Source of the DNA: Datura wrightii
Taxonomy: Eukaryota; Streptophyta; Magnoliopsida; Solanales; Solanaceae
Assembly: GCA_035772735.1 (NCBI GenBank)
Contig: JASDFA010000002.1
Coordinates: forward strand, 8,370,001 to 8,434,000
Direction: 5' to 3'
Length of the DNA: 64,000 bases
Part shown: positions 43,284-53,208 of the stretch, one piece after another
Numbering within the stretch: the first letter of the stretch is position 1
How the letters are laid out: each line of letters starts with the position of its first letter
Made by a program: the position numbers and the translations under genes
Notes under the pieces: generated by a model
What the model was told of the DNA's origin: nothing
Database searches by the model: none
The model's input: the letters and a program-made list of their open reading frames with translations, nothing else

Positions 43284-45561
43284 TGTCACGACTCGAACAT
43301 AAACCCGAATTGTGAACACGGGACAAGGAGCCCCGAGAAACTCCAAGTCAACCCATGGCATGAGCACACATCAAATTCATCCACATAAGTGGAAGACTTA
43401 ACATAAGGAAATGAAATCATGACATAATAACATAGAAAAGACATTACATAATCCATACATGACAGTTGATTACAACTTATAATCTGAAAAGCCTCTAATC
43501 ATGCAAGACATGTTTATGGGAAAATACCCCAACTAACCCTACAATACTGAAACTGGAAGAAAATAATACAGTCTGATCATATGGCCCTCGAAACATGAGG
43601 ACTCACCAAATAAGCTGATAGCGATCTCTGAAGAATAACTTAGGAGGGTGAGCCTAAGAGTCGCGTCTGTATCATGACTGATACATCATAGAAAGTATGT
43701 GGTTAGTACGTGGAATGTACTAAGTATGCGAGGTAAGTATAACAGACATTTAAAACATATAAAACTTATAAATGATCATAAGACTAGGACATCATGCTCA
43801 TATGGTAAACATCATAACATAACATAAGGCTCAAGATTTTCAAAACATTTGTAATACAAATGTAATCTTAATCATAGGAGAAAAGATTTACTAAAAATGA
43901 CTTGAGCCAAAGTACATAATCATAAACATGCATAAATCGTGAGGAACAGTGGGAGATTCTCTTAACCGACACACCCCATATGAGCATACATGAAGTCTGA
44001 CTTGTAAACCTAGTTGGGAGGCCGTTTGTACCTTACCAAGGGTAGAACCTTGAAGGGCATGATATCACCATGAAAAGGGCCATTTGGGTCGGGGAAAGTC
44101 ACAAAGGAGCTCCCAACATACCTACAGCGACACGTAATTTGTGAGATCCAGCGATTAAATTGAGCCCATAACCTACTCGGTGTTTGATACTACTCCTAAA
44201 ACATATATAGTGTTCATAGTATCAAATAAATGAATTCACGGGCTAGTTAAATGGTGATAATAATAAACATACTTGTGCATACGTGAACTAGCCATGACAT
44301 AGGGCCTATGAGTCGGCCAAAAACATAATTTATGAATCATAAAGTTCATACATACTTGTAGCTCATGCATATAGCTTGAAATTCATAAAATCGTGATGGG
44401 TAATAGATTAAATCCATAATTTAAATCATAATTTATGCTGGGCTTGTAAATATCATTAATGAAAAAGTAGATCATAAATCGATTCATCATGAGTCGTGCA
44501 TAATTAGGCTTAATTCCATAGAAATAAATATCAATGATGTTATAAATAATTTAAATCATAAAAGCTTATAAAAACCCATAGAATATGCTGAGATTCAAAA
44601 TCGCAAAGCCCATTAACAAATCATTAGATTTTTATATAGTTCTACTTCAAAACACCATAAACTTTTGATAGAATTTTCATGATATCATAGAGAATGGGCA
44701 TAGGTGTGAACGGAAACACCCATTGATATTCTTACATACCTGAAACAACTGATTCTTAATATCCCTTGAATTCCCAAGAAGGAATTGGAGGGATTTGAAG
44801 AGATAAGCCTTAAATCACCCTTTGATCACCTCTCTAAACTCTTGCATGCATGAATGAAGACTTAAAATAAGTTATCCCCCTAAAAACCTACCTTTCCTAG
44901 GTTAAAATGACATAGTTTAGGGTCTCATAGCATGGAAAAGTCAAAGATGCCCTTAATAAATCTTCCCTGAAAAATGTCCAGATCGGTCCACCGGGTCATA
45001 CCACCGAGTCGTTGGAGGAAACGACGACCCATTGTATGGTCCATCGTGAGCACTGCTGAGACTAGCCTCTGGAATAGAACAACAGATGGATAGGAAGACT
45101 CTTCCTCTAGACCAATGAGTCATCAAGTCGACCGTTGTTTGCCCCTTCACAAAACTGGACTTCCTGACCACGAGCCTCACCATGTCTCGTGGTTGCTTCC
45201 AACGAGTCATCGTCTTGATCCGTCATGTGCATTGGAAATTCTTTCAACCAAATGGCGACCAGTGACCAAGGGTCGTCACTTCTCACCACGAGTCATTGGA
45301 TGACCCGTGGTATCCTCAAGTGTTAAGCCCAACCTCTCCTACAACTGCCAACAATGACTCGTTGTTACAAGCAACGAGTCGTTGTATCACCCATTGTCTC
45401 CACTCCCACCAGAACTTCCCCACACCATGACTACACACAATGACCCTTGGTTTGATACCACGAGTCATTACATGGCCTGTTCTGTGCTAATGTTTTCCAA
45501 TTTCAGCAATTTCCAACTTTTAACTTTCGGGTCTACTCTAAAGCACTTTCGAGGTATTATA
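43284..45561 (-). repeat. Tek-1 5' LTR
   Basis: About 2278 bp. On the minus strand it begins TATAATACCTCG (45561; expected TGTAATACC, mutated) and ends GTCGTGACA (43284). Co-linear with 19189-21382. ACGAGTCGT-type motifs at 45000-45470. Confidence 0.9.
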
Positions 45562-45566
45562 GTAAC
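45562..45566. repeat. Target-site duplication of Tek-1, right copy (GTAAC)
   Basis: One C/T difference from GCAAC at 19184-19188. Confidence 0.75.
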
Positions 45567-46051
45567 ACTCCCTATAGACATCCTACTGAGTGCAATAACA
45601 GACACACTCGTATCATAATCCTTCAATAGTTCTAGCCATCTTCTCTGTGAAAGGTTCAAATCCTTCTGATTATACACATACTGCTGGCTTTTGTGGTTAG
45701 TTAACACATCTATATGAACACCATAAAGGTAGTGCCTCCAAATCTTAAAGGAAAACACTACTATTACGAGCTCAAGATTGTGAGTCGGATAGTTCTTCTC
45801 TTGAGTATTGAGTTGTCTACAAGCATAAGATATAATCTTACCATGATACATAAAAACAAAACCAGACCAATTTTGCAGGCATCAAAATAGATCACAAACC
45901 CATCTGAAGCTTTTGGTAGAGTCAAATTGGGCTATATAGAGTCGAGTCTTTAGATCCTGAAAACTCTTCTCACATGCATCAGACCATTGAAAATTCGCCT
46001 TCTTTAGAGTTAGTCTAGTCAAAGGTGAAGTAATGGAGGAAAATCCGTCTA

Positions 46052-46056
46052 CAAAC
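46052..46056. repeat. Target-site duplication of AtL-4, left copy (CAAAC)
   Basis: CAAAC precedes the LTR at 46057; repeated at 56042-56046. Confidence 0.92.
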
Positions 46057-47514
46057 TGATCTTGGGCAGATTTATATGCCCAAGTGATACTCAAACGTAT
46101 CATTTTTACCTTGTTTGTTGTGCAATGTGTATATAATATCATGTAATTGGCAATAAAATGCGAATTTATACTAACCAACATGATTAGCATTTGTTTTGCA
46201 GGTAAATGTGATTTTTAGGAGCTAAAATGCGTGTTGGAACTATGTCGGAGTTGGACTTGGATGCGAGCGTGGAAAAGACCTTGGAATGCACATTTTATAG
46301 GGGCTCCGCGATGGAGCCGTGCCACGCTACCATCACGGTAGCACACTGCCTGAACAGGAATTAAAATGGCAAATTCCAGTGTGCCTTCGCGTCAGCTCCG
46401 TGGCACGGAGAGAGGCCTCCGCGATGGCCTCCGTGCCACGTTGAGGTCAATTTACCGGACCCTGGAAATTCCAGTGAAGGTCCACGTCCACGCCGTGTCA
46501 CAGAGGCAGTGCTCCGTGTTGGCCTCCGTGACACGTTGCTTGTTATTCCGGGAAAAATTTCCCACTAGTATAAATAGCACACTTAGGTTTATTTTAATTA
46601 GTTTTTAGTTTTTAGACTGAGTTCAGAAGTGGAGAGCAGGAACGTGGGTTAGTAGCAGTTGAAGAACGAAAAAGCTAAGGGAATTCTTCTCTTCCTTTCT
46701 TCTTTTTATCAATTGTACGTATGATTTACACTCATTTTAGGATGATCAATCCAAGAATGAGTGGCTAATTCTCTTCCTTGCTGAGGTTTTGAACATTTGT
46801 AATGAATTCTGATTTTAATTGATATGGTTTCCTCTTCTTCTTTAATGTTGTTCTATTAATTCTTGTTTTTACTGCATTAGTGATTGGCCAACATTAATGT
46901 ATATCTAAAAAGTCCAATTTCACTCGAAAGAGCAAGAAATTGGAAAGTTGTGAATTAATAGGGTATTGTTCTTAACTTGATTTGGGAAAATTGGGTATTG
47001 ATGTGCTTTCCTGATAGAAATATACTTGAAAGCCGTATTAGTCAATTTAGGAACCGGAATTGTAGTGCTAGGTCATAAATTGCATTTGATCACAGAAATG
47101 TAGACGGATGGTTTATGATTATAAAGTGAAATTAAATACGAGAGTTTTAATTTCTAGGCAAATGTTCTTGGCTAGCAACATGAAGAAGAGATTAACCAAA
47201 TTATCATGATTATCAAGTCATTACTTGTTCTTAACCTTGGCATGTTCATATCCATTGTCTAAATTCACAAGTAAATAGTTGTTATTAGTTGTAGTATATA
47301 TAGTTTAGAAACCAAAAACTCAAGTAACTATTGGTTACATTGTTGTTAGCATAATTAGAAGTGAAATAGGAATATAGTAAACTAGGCAATTTTACGTATC
47401 TTGAGCCTCCTTGGATCGATACTTGGCTACTTAGCCACTTTATTACTTGTTTGACCACGTGCACTTGCGTGTCACTTTTTAATATAAATTACCACGAGCA
47501 GAGCAAGCCGAGCA
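46057..47514 (+). repeat. AtL-4 5' LTR
   Basis: 1458 bp TG...CA with the terminal palindrome, the hairpin cluster at about 46308-46540 and TATAAAT at 46569-46575. A GAGCAGAGCAAGCCGAGCA tail differs from that of AtL-3. Confidence 0.94.
46308..46575 (+). promoter_or_regulatory. AtL-4 LTR promoter: hairpin cluster plus TATA box
   Basis: Same three stem-loops as in AtL-3 (CCGCGATGG type, CGTGGCACGGAG type, CGTGTCACGGAGGC type). Single C-to-T changes weaken two of them. TATAAAT follows at 46569. Confidence 0.65.
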
Positions 47515-47520
47515 AGTTTT

Positions 47521-47538
47521 TGGCGCCGCTGCCGGGGA
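47521..47538 (+). other. AtL-4 primer-binding site (tRNA-Asp, one mismatch)
   Basis: TGGCGCCGCTGCCGGGGA; one T-to-C difference from the site in AtL-2 and AtL-3. Confidence 0.88.
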
Positions 47539-47656
47539 GGCTAGGCGATTTGTAAAATTGTGTTTAGTGTAAATTTAGTGTATTTGTATTTTTATTTTCT
47601 TAAGTGTTAACAACTTGGTCTTAGCCTGTATTTTGCAGATTTTGTTTCTGTGAACA

Positions 47657-50050
47657 CTGGCAAGGGACAAAGAGCTGGTGGAATCTTACTTAGAGCCTGA
47701 ACGTGAGTTTCATAGTCAACGTAGAGAAGCTCTTCGAAAGAAGCTGCAGTTGCTTAAACAGTCTATGATGGAGCAACAAAATCAACCGGTTGTGCGGGCA
47801 GTTTTAGTGCCCGATGAAGCAGCAGCAAGGCCGGTTCGCGAGGTGGCAATCCCACATGCTAATAATGTACATTCTAGCATCCGCAAACCAGAGCCTGGAG
47901 GGAGGTTTGAATTAAAGCAGAATATGGTGCAACTTTTGCACACAAGCGGGCAATTTACCGGTCTCCCTCACGAAGATCAACAACAACATCTCCAGAACTT
48001 TTTGGAGATAAGTGACACTTATATACCCGCTGGAGTGTCACCTGATTATGTTCGGCTCACCTTATTTCCATTTTCCTTACTTGGTGAAGCCAAGAGGTGG
48101 TTAAAAGCTGAACCACCCAATTCTATATCAACGTGGGATGATCTTGCATGGAATTTTTTGATCAGATTTTTCCCTTCTGGTAAAACAGCCAGACTTAGGA
48201 GTCAAATCCTAAGTTTTAAACAGAGGGAGGGAGAAAATCTTTATCAAGCCTGGGAAAGATTTAAATCCATGTTGCGGGACTGTCCTCACCATCATCAGTC
48301 TAATGAGGTGTTGGTACACACATTTATTGAGGGTTTGGAACCCCACACTAAAATTCTGTTAGATTCAGCAGCTGGAGGGCAAGCGCTGGAAAAGACCTTT
48401 GAGGAGCTGTACACTTTGCTCAACCGAATTTCACAAGGCAATCCGGAATGGAAAGAAGATTCTTCAAGAGGTGGAGCAAGGAAAGTAGCGGGAGTGCTTG
48501 AAGCGGATGGATTCACAGCTATCGTTGCACAGATAGCTGCTTTGCAAAATCGGTTAAACACTCACTTCAGCAATATAAATTTGAACCAGCCTTCAGCTTC
48601 AGTCAATGCAGTTCAACAGATGTGGTGTGAAGTGTGTGGTAGTAGTGAGCTTTCAGCCGAATGCTGTGGTGCAAATCCTGATTCTGTTAACTTTGTGGGC
48701 AATGCACAGAGAAATCAACAGCAGTTTGGTAGTGGCTACAACTCAAATTGGAGGAACCATCCGAATTTTTCGTGGGGTAGCAACAATCAACAAGGCCAAA
48801 GTTTAGGGCAGGGTATGCACAGAAACCAAGGAGGGCAACAAAATTATCAAGCTCAATTCAGAAATCACAATGCCCCTCCTCCACCACCATCACCGACTAT
48901 TGAGGAGATGTTCAAAACCATGATCGCTAATCAGGCACAATTGCAGGCTGACTATGTTAAATTGGCAGCCGAAGTGAAGAACAATCAGTTGGCGACCAAG
49001 GCTCTTGAATATCAGTTTGGGCAGTTTGCTAGTGCCCAAAATACTAGACCCAGAGGAGGACTACCTAGCGACACGGATCCTAATCCAAAGCAGGTAAATG
49101 CGGTGACCACGAGGAGTGGTTTACAGTTGAAGGAGGTGGAACCGGAAAGACCGCCTCAAAAGTCAGGAGCAGCAGATGTTGAGGGAGAGCAAATTTCAGA
49201 TAATGGGAAGACTAAAGAAGCTGAACCAGAAAGGCCTCCACCCCCGTTCCCTCAACGACTTAAGAAACACAAAGAGGAGGCGTGTTTCCAGAAATTCATG
49301 GAGGTACTTAAACAGGTACATGTTAACTTACCTCTTGTTGATGTCTTGCAGGGAGTGCCAAAATATGCGAAATATATTAAAGACATCGTAGCTAACAAAA
49401 GTCGTTTGACTGAGTATGCCACGGTAGCTTTAACGGAGGAATGCACTTCCCCTATTCAGAATAGGTTGCCCACAAAACTGAAAGACCCTGGAAGTTTCAC
49501 TATCCAGCTTACTATTGGGCAAAGTATCCGAGCTCGTGGATTATGCGACTTGGGGGCAAGCATAAATCTGATGCCATCTTCGGTATTCAGAAAGTTAGGT
49601 CTAGGGAGTCCTAGACCTACAACGGTAATCTTGCAGCTAGCAGACAGGTCTTTAGCTAAGCCGGATGGCATTGTTGAGGATGTGTTAGTGCAAGTAGGCT
49701 CCCTCATTTTTCCGGTCGATTTTATTGTTCTGGACTTTGAACCAGATGCTGAAGTCCCATTTATTTTGGGACGACCCTTTTTGCCAACCGGAAAAGCATT
49801 AATTGAAGTAGCTGTGGGTCAACTCACTATGCGAGCACATGACAAGGTCGAAGTGTTTGACGTGTACAAGGTACCTAAGCTCCCGACTGTTTATAAGGAT
49901 CTCTCGGTGATCAATGTGATTGATCATGGGAATGCTAATGGAATGAGTGATTCCCGAGAGTTACTAGGAAGGCCACCGGATAAGGTTGAGAACTACTGGG
50001 GGGATGACCATGATCGGGACAAATCGTCCATCTCCCTAGTAGACAAGTGA
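47657..50050 (+). CDS. AtL-4 gag-protease polyprotein fused to pol C-terminal tail
   Basis: Uninterrupted frame of about 797 codons. Start: an in-frame TGA at 47651 and no ATG before the conserved LEPEREFHSQRREAL, so CTG 47657 (A at -3, G at +4) is preferred; the next ATG is at 47768. Order: basic, probably helical N-terminus (residues ~8-40); capsid core (LTLFPFSLLGEAKRWLKAE to NRISQGNPEW, ~130-275); zinc knuckle CEVCGSSELSAEC near 324, where the conserved His is Leu; Gln/Asn/Pro-rich linker; ERPPPPFPQRLKKHKEE and VDVLQGVPKYAKYI; aspartic protease with active-site Asp631 in LCDLGASINLMP and PFILGRPFL near 715. The last ~20 residues (ENYWGDDHD...SLVDK) match the integrase end. RT, RNase H and integrase are absent. 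Confidence 0.88.
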   Translation: MARDKELVESYLEPEREFHSQRREALRKKLQLLKQSMMEQQNQPVVRAVLVPDEAAARPVREVAIPHANNVHSSIRKPEPGGRFELKQNMVQLLHTSGQFTGLPHEDQQQHLQNFLEISDTYIPAGVSPDYVRLTLFPFSLLGEAKRWLKAEPPNSISTWDDLAWNFLIRFFPSGKTARLRSQILSFKQREGENLYQAWERFKSMLRDCPHHHQSNEVLVHTFIEGLEPHTKILLDSAAGGQALEKTFEELYTLLNRISQGNPEWKEDSSRGGARKVAGVLEADGFTAIVAQIAALQNRLNTHFSNINLNQPSASVNAVQQMWCEVCGSSELSAECCGANPDSVNFVGNAQRNQQQFGSGYNSNWRNHPNFSWGSNNQQGQSLGQGMHRNQGGQQNYQAQFRNHNAPPPPPSPTIEEMFKTMIANQAQLQADYVKLAAEVKNNQLATKALEYQFGQFASAQNTRPRGGLPSDTDPNPKQVNAVTTRSGLQLKEVEPERPPQKSGAADVEGEQISDNGKTKEAEPERPPPPFPQRLKKHKEEACFQKFMEVLKQVHVNLPLVDVLQGVPKYAKYIKDIVANKSRLTEYATVALTEECTSPIQNRLPTKLKDPGSFTIQLTIGQSIRARGLCDLGASINLMPSSVFRKLGLGSPRPTTVILQLADRSLAKPDGIVEDVLVQVGSLIFPVDFIVLDFEPDAEVPFILGRPFLPTGKALIEVAVGQLTMRAHDKVEVFDVYKVPKLPTVYKDLSVINVIDHGNANGMSDSRELLGRPPDKVENYWGDDHDRDKSSISLVDK

Positions 50051-50090
50051 GCTTAAAGGACGTCGAGCCGCGACGGTAAACCAGGCACTG

Positions 50091-50108
50091 CACGGGAGGC
50101 AACCCGTG
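50091..50108 (+). other. Conserved hairpin after gag-pro stop (AtL-4 copy)
   Basis: CACGGG, loop AGGCAA, CCCGTG, 40 bases after the stop. A T-rich noncoding stretch follows to about 50395. Confidence 0.6.
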
Positions 50109-50399
50109 AGAAAAATATTTTATTTTGTTTTTTTTTCTTTTTGCACAATGTAGTTAATTTTTATCTTTATTGTTGTTTTTATTTTCTATTTCCAAGTTTT
50201 AATTTTTCTTTTCCTTTTCTTGATTAGGTTTAGATTTTCATTTTATTAATATTTTTTATTTTACAGTTAGGGAAATCTATTAATTTAACCAATTTTTGTT
50301 TAGTGAGGTGATTTTCAAGTATAACAGAGGAAATATACATGGAATCGAGAAAATGAGGCGAGGTATGAAAAATTAAATTTATTGGAGAAACAGAGCACT

Positions 50400-50620
50400 G
50401 GCGCGTTGGCGCCGTGTCACGGAGGCAGTGCTCCGCGTTGGCCTCCATGACACGTTGAAGGCAAAATCCGAATTTTTCAAAAATCCAGTAAGCCAACGCG
50501 TTGGCTCCGTGTCACGGAGGAGGGGCTCCGCGTTACCCTCCATGACACGTTGCCCCTTATTCAGTGCCGGGTCACACCGGGTTTCCGGGTGACCCGCGTG
50601 TTTTCTATAAATTAACCCCC
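50400..50620 (+). promoter_or_regulatory. AtL-4 internal hairpin cluster and TATA-like box ahead of ORF2
   Basis: Hairpin 1: CGTGTCACGGAGGC 50413-50426 with GCCTCCATGACACG 50441-50454 (one C-to-T mismatch); arms and loop are nearly the same as the LTR hairpin at 46493-46534. Hairpin 2 is at about 50507-50552. GGGTCACAC repeats and TCTATAAATTA at about 50605-50615 follow. The spacing of hairpins to TATA box mimics the LTR promoter. Internal promoter is inferred. Confidence 0.55.
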
Positions 50621-50748
50621 GATTTTCGCCCAATTTTCCCCATTTCCCTCTTCCCACCGCGACCAAACACCCAATTCCCCCTCCCAAGCAACGTGCCACG
50701 TTAATAGGCAAGAAAAACGAAAAGTTTCTTCGGTTCTTCAATTCAAAG

Positions 50749-51454
50749 GTATGTTTTCATCGTCTATCTCAGGTTTTTGGCAATTTTTGTCAAATTTGGG
50801 CATGTAAGGTGAGATATATCACCCTAGGTAGAAATTAAACATGATGTTGAATTATTTTTTGATGGATTATGTTCGGATTGTTGTAGTTAGCGTTTGAACT
50901 TATCGATTATGTAAATAATTCGAAATTGATTGTCGAATTGTATTCTAGGGCTTGGGTTGTTGAATTTGACTTGGGCACTTGATAATTGGATGAATTCGAT
51001 GCCGGGGTGTGTTTATTATTTGAGATAAGTCGTGGTAAATATTGTGTAAATGTTCCAAGACGACTAATTCTCGAATTTTTGTGGGAAAATGCATAAAGTG
51101 TGAATTGGTTAGATTGTTTAGATTAGCTTGTATATAAAATGTTTTGATTGTTGTTTTTATTTTGTTGTTGTTTTTGTTGCAAAGTGCGATGGTTGAATTG
51201 TTAGCAATAGTAGGATTGGGATTAGCTGTATGAAGTCTGAGTAGTACGCTAACCGTTATGCTGCCGAAATTTTATTGTGAACGCACTAAGCATGAAGTAT
51301 AGAGTGTTGTCTGTGGTGTACTTAGAGTTATCCTTGCTGTAATTTTGTAAATATTGTTAAGGACTAAGTGTGGGGTAAATTTTGTGTAACCCGACCTTAG
51401 CCGAAGCTAACAAGTTTTTAGCTTAACGTTGTGCTTGTTTGTGTAAATTGACAG
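50749..51454 (+). other. AtL-4 putative intron in ORF2 leader
   Basis: AAAG/GTATGT donor at 50749 and TTGACAG acceptor ending at 51454; 706 bp. The ORF2 ATG is at 51460. The upstream exon (about 50640-50748) has no ATG. Confidence 0.6.
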
Positions 51455-51459
51455 GTACA

Positions 51460-52680
51460 ATGGCTAGCAGACAAGATAAAGGCAAGGGTGCTTCTCCCTC
51501 AGGCACAGGACGGAAAAGGATGAGACTGGGCACTGCAGTCCCAGCTGCACCTGCATTTCCGCGCGGCCAACGCCGCCAATACGGAACAAGATGGGTCACC
51601 GATGAAGGGAAGAAATGGTATGCGAAACACAAAGAAAACAAGTACTTCCCGGAGGAACATATTGCAAGGGAACCACTCGCACAGGAGTTCCCTCGCATTG
51701 TACAAAGAATTGAGGCAGCTGGGCTCAGCTTTATTTTTTAGGAGCCCAAGGAGTGCAACCTTCACTTGGTCCTGGAATTTTATGCAAACTGGAGCCCGGC
51801 CATCAGAAGCCACACTACAAAAATCAGAGGGCAGATTGTCACTCTGGAACCCCAGCAGTTGAATGCCATCGTTGGAGCGCGGGACACAGACGCCCACGTT
51901 CTCCGCCAGCTAAACATCACCCCACCGTACGCCGACATCAGACGTACGTTGTGTGGGGCTCGATCCACAGCCCTATGGAGTAGACATAAGGAGAGGGGTT
52001 ACCACCAGACTCTGCCTTATTCGCAGATGAACAGGGAGGCCAGAATCTGACTGAAGATTGTATGTTCGTGTTTGATCCCGGGAGTCCATATGACGGACGT
52101 GACCCGGGACCGTGTCTGCTTGGTGTATGCCCTTATGAAAGGGCTTGAGATTAATGTGGGGGTGGTAATAATATCCGCCATGAAGAGAGCCAGACTGCAC
52201 CAGGGCCACAGATACGGGTTTGGCGGACTCATCACCACCTTCCTCCGAGGCCTCGACATTGAGGAAGAAGCCTTGGACTATATTCCGCAGCTGGAGCGGA
52301 GGGCCCTCGACGTGACAAAGACTAAGGCCCCCGACACTACACACGGACCTGTATTGACTTTGGGCGAGCGACATGCTCGTGACGATCAGTACATGGCCCG
52401 TATGTTCGGCATGCAGATGCTGCAGCTACGGATTGGTGGGAGACCGGCCACCGAGGAAGAATTATGGCAGTTGGAGTTGGACTACCCCTTTGGCGAGAAT
52501 GCCAGAGCCTTATGTAAGGTGGGGCCAGCCTTTGTGGAGCCGACAGATGATGATGTCCCTACTGATGAGGAGACACGTCGTGAGGACTCTGATGTGGAGT
52601 CCGATGACGACGATGGAGCTGATTCAGATATGGGCGACGAGGCCGCAGCACCGGATGAGGAAGTCGAATATTTTGACTGA
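51460..52680 (+). pseudogene. AtL-4 ORF2: plant retrotransposon protein, two stops
   Basis: Same protein as AtL-3 ORF2, about 406 codons. All in one frame except for a TAG at 51739 (AtL-3 has CAG) and a TGA at 52048 (AtL-3 has TGG); both are C-to-T type changes on one strand or the other. Conserved blocks: KWYAKHKENKYFPEEHIAREPL, VTLEPQQLNAIVGARDTDAH, WSRHKERGYHQTLPYSQM, IPGVHMTDVTRDRVCLVYAL, RARLHQGHRYGFGGL, RIGGRPATEEELWQLELDYP; acidic tail ending EYFD. Comparing AtL-3 and AtL-4 gives a full ancestral frame, so the protein was under selection until recently. Function unknown. Confidence 0.86.
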
Positions 52681-52734
52681 GCAGGGAGTTCCACCACCCA
52701 AAATTTTGTGCTTTGTATTTTTGTGAACACTGGG

Positions 52735-52754
52735 GACAGTGTTCGATTTATGTG
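52735..52754 (+). other. Conserved GNRA-type hairpin after ORF2 (AtL-4 copy)
   Basis: GAACACTG, GGGA, CAGTGTTC; 55 bases after the ORF2 stop. Confidence 0.6.
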
Positions 52755-53081
52755 TGGGGTGGGGAGTAGTTAGGTGCTGGGACATAGGCTCTAAACCGCT
52801 GTATATTTTTCCTTGATGTTTATGTATGTTTGTGTTTTCCCTGTGGCGAACTGATTTGTGACGTATGTGTATATATTTGTTTTGTGGCTGATGATGTGTG
52901 TTTTTGAAAGTTATGGTTGCTAGTGTAAATATTTTGTAAATTTTGTAAATATTTTTTTTTCTCTATCGACATGATCGATATTTTTCAAAATTTTTGCGAA
53001 AATATTTTGCACTTGTAAATATTTTCTTTCTATCGAAATGATCGATGTGTTGCAAAATTTTTTTGATTTTTATTTTTGGGT

Positions 53082-53208
53082 TTCTCGGAGTTTGTTTTCG
53101 GTTCTTTTACCGAGAATAGTCCCATTGAACCGATGTCATAGTTAGTGACCATTCCCTATGATGGATGGATGACGACCGTCTTAAGGGAAATGTAGTCGGT
53201 AGGAGTAG
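53082..53208 (+). other. Conserved 3' noncoding block (AtL-4 copy)
   Basis: TTCTCGG 53082-53088 pairs with CCGAGAA 53110-53116; the following ~90 nt are almost identical to AtL-2 and AtL-3. Confidence 0.5.

Larger units (their letters stand above)
19189..45561 (-). mobile_element. Tek-1: Tekay-like LTR retrotransposon, split by Tek-2
   Basis: Minus-strand element with 5' LTR 43284-45561 and 3' LTR 19189-21382. Its own length is about 9.5 kb without the nested Tek-2 (22593-39406). Domain order on the minus strand: tRNA-iMet primer site, gag with CCHC knuckle, protease, RT, RNase H, integrase. The integrase is cut by Tek-2 between ...AHFL (39412) and PVKIT... (22592). All frames are broken. 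The near-identical 5-bp flanks support a single insertion into Tek-0. Confidence 0.9.
45562..46056 (-). pseudogene. Tek-0 RNase H fragment
   Basis: Minus strand. VDGFSSITSPLTRLTLKKANFQWSD-type connection near 45960-46050 (read in pieces), then YACRQLNTQEKNYPTHNLELV, VHIDVLTNHKSQQYVYNQKDLN and ALSRMSIGSV up to the Tek-1 boundary. It continues at 19188. The upper end is cut by AtL-4 at 46057. The first acidic motif is frameshifted. Confidence 0.82.
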
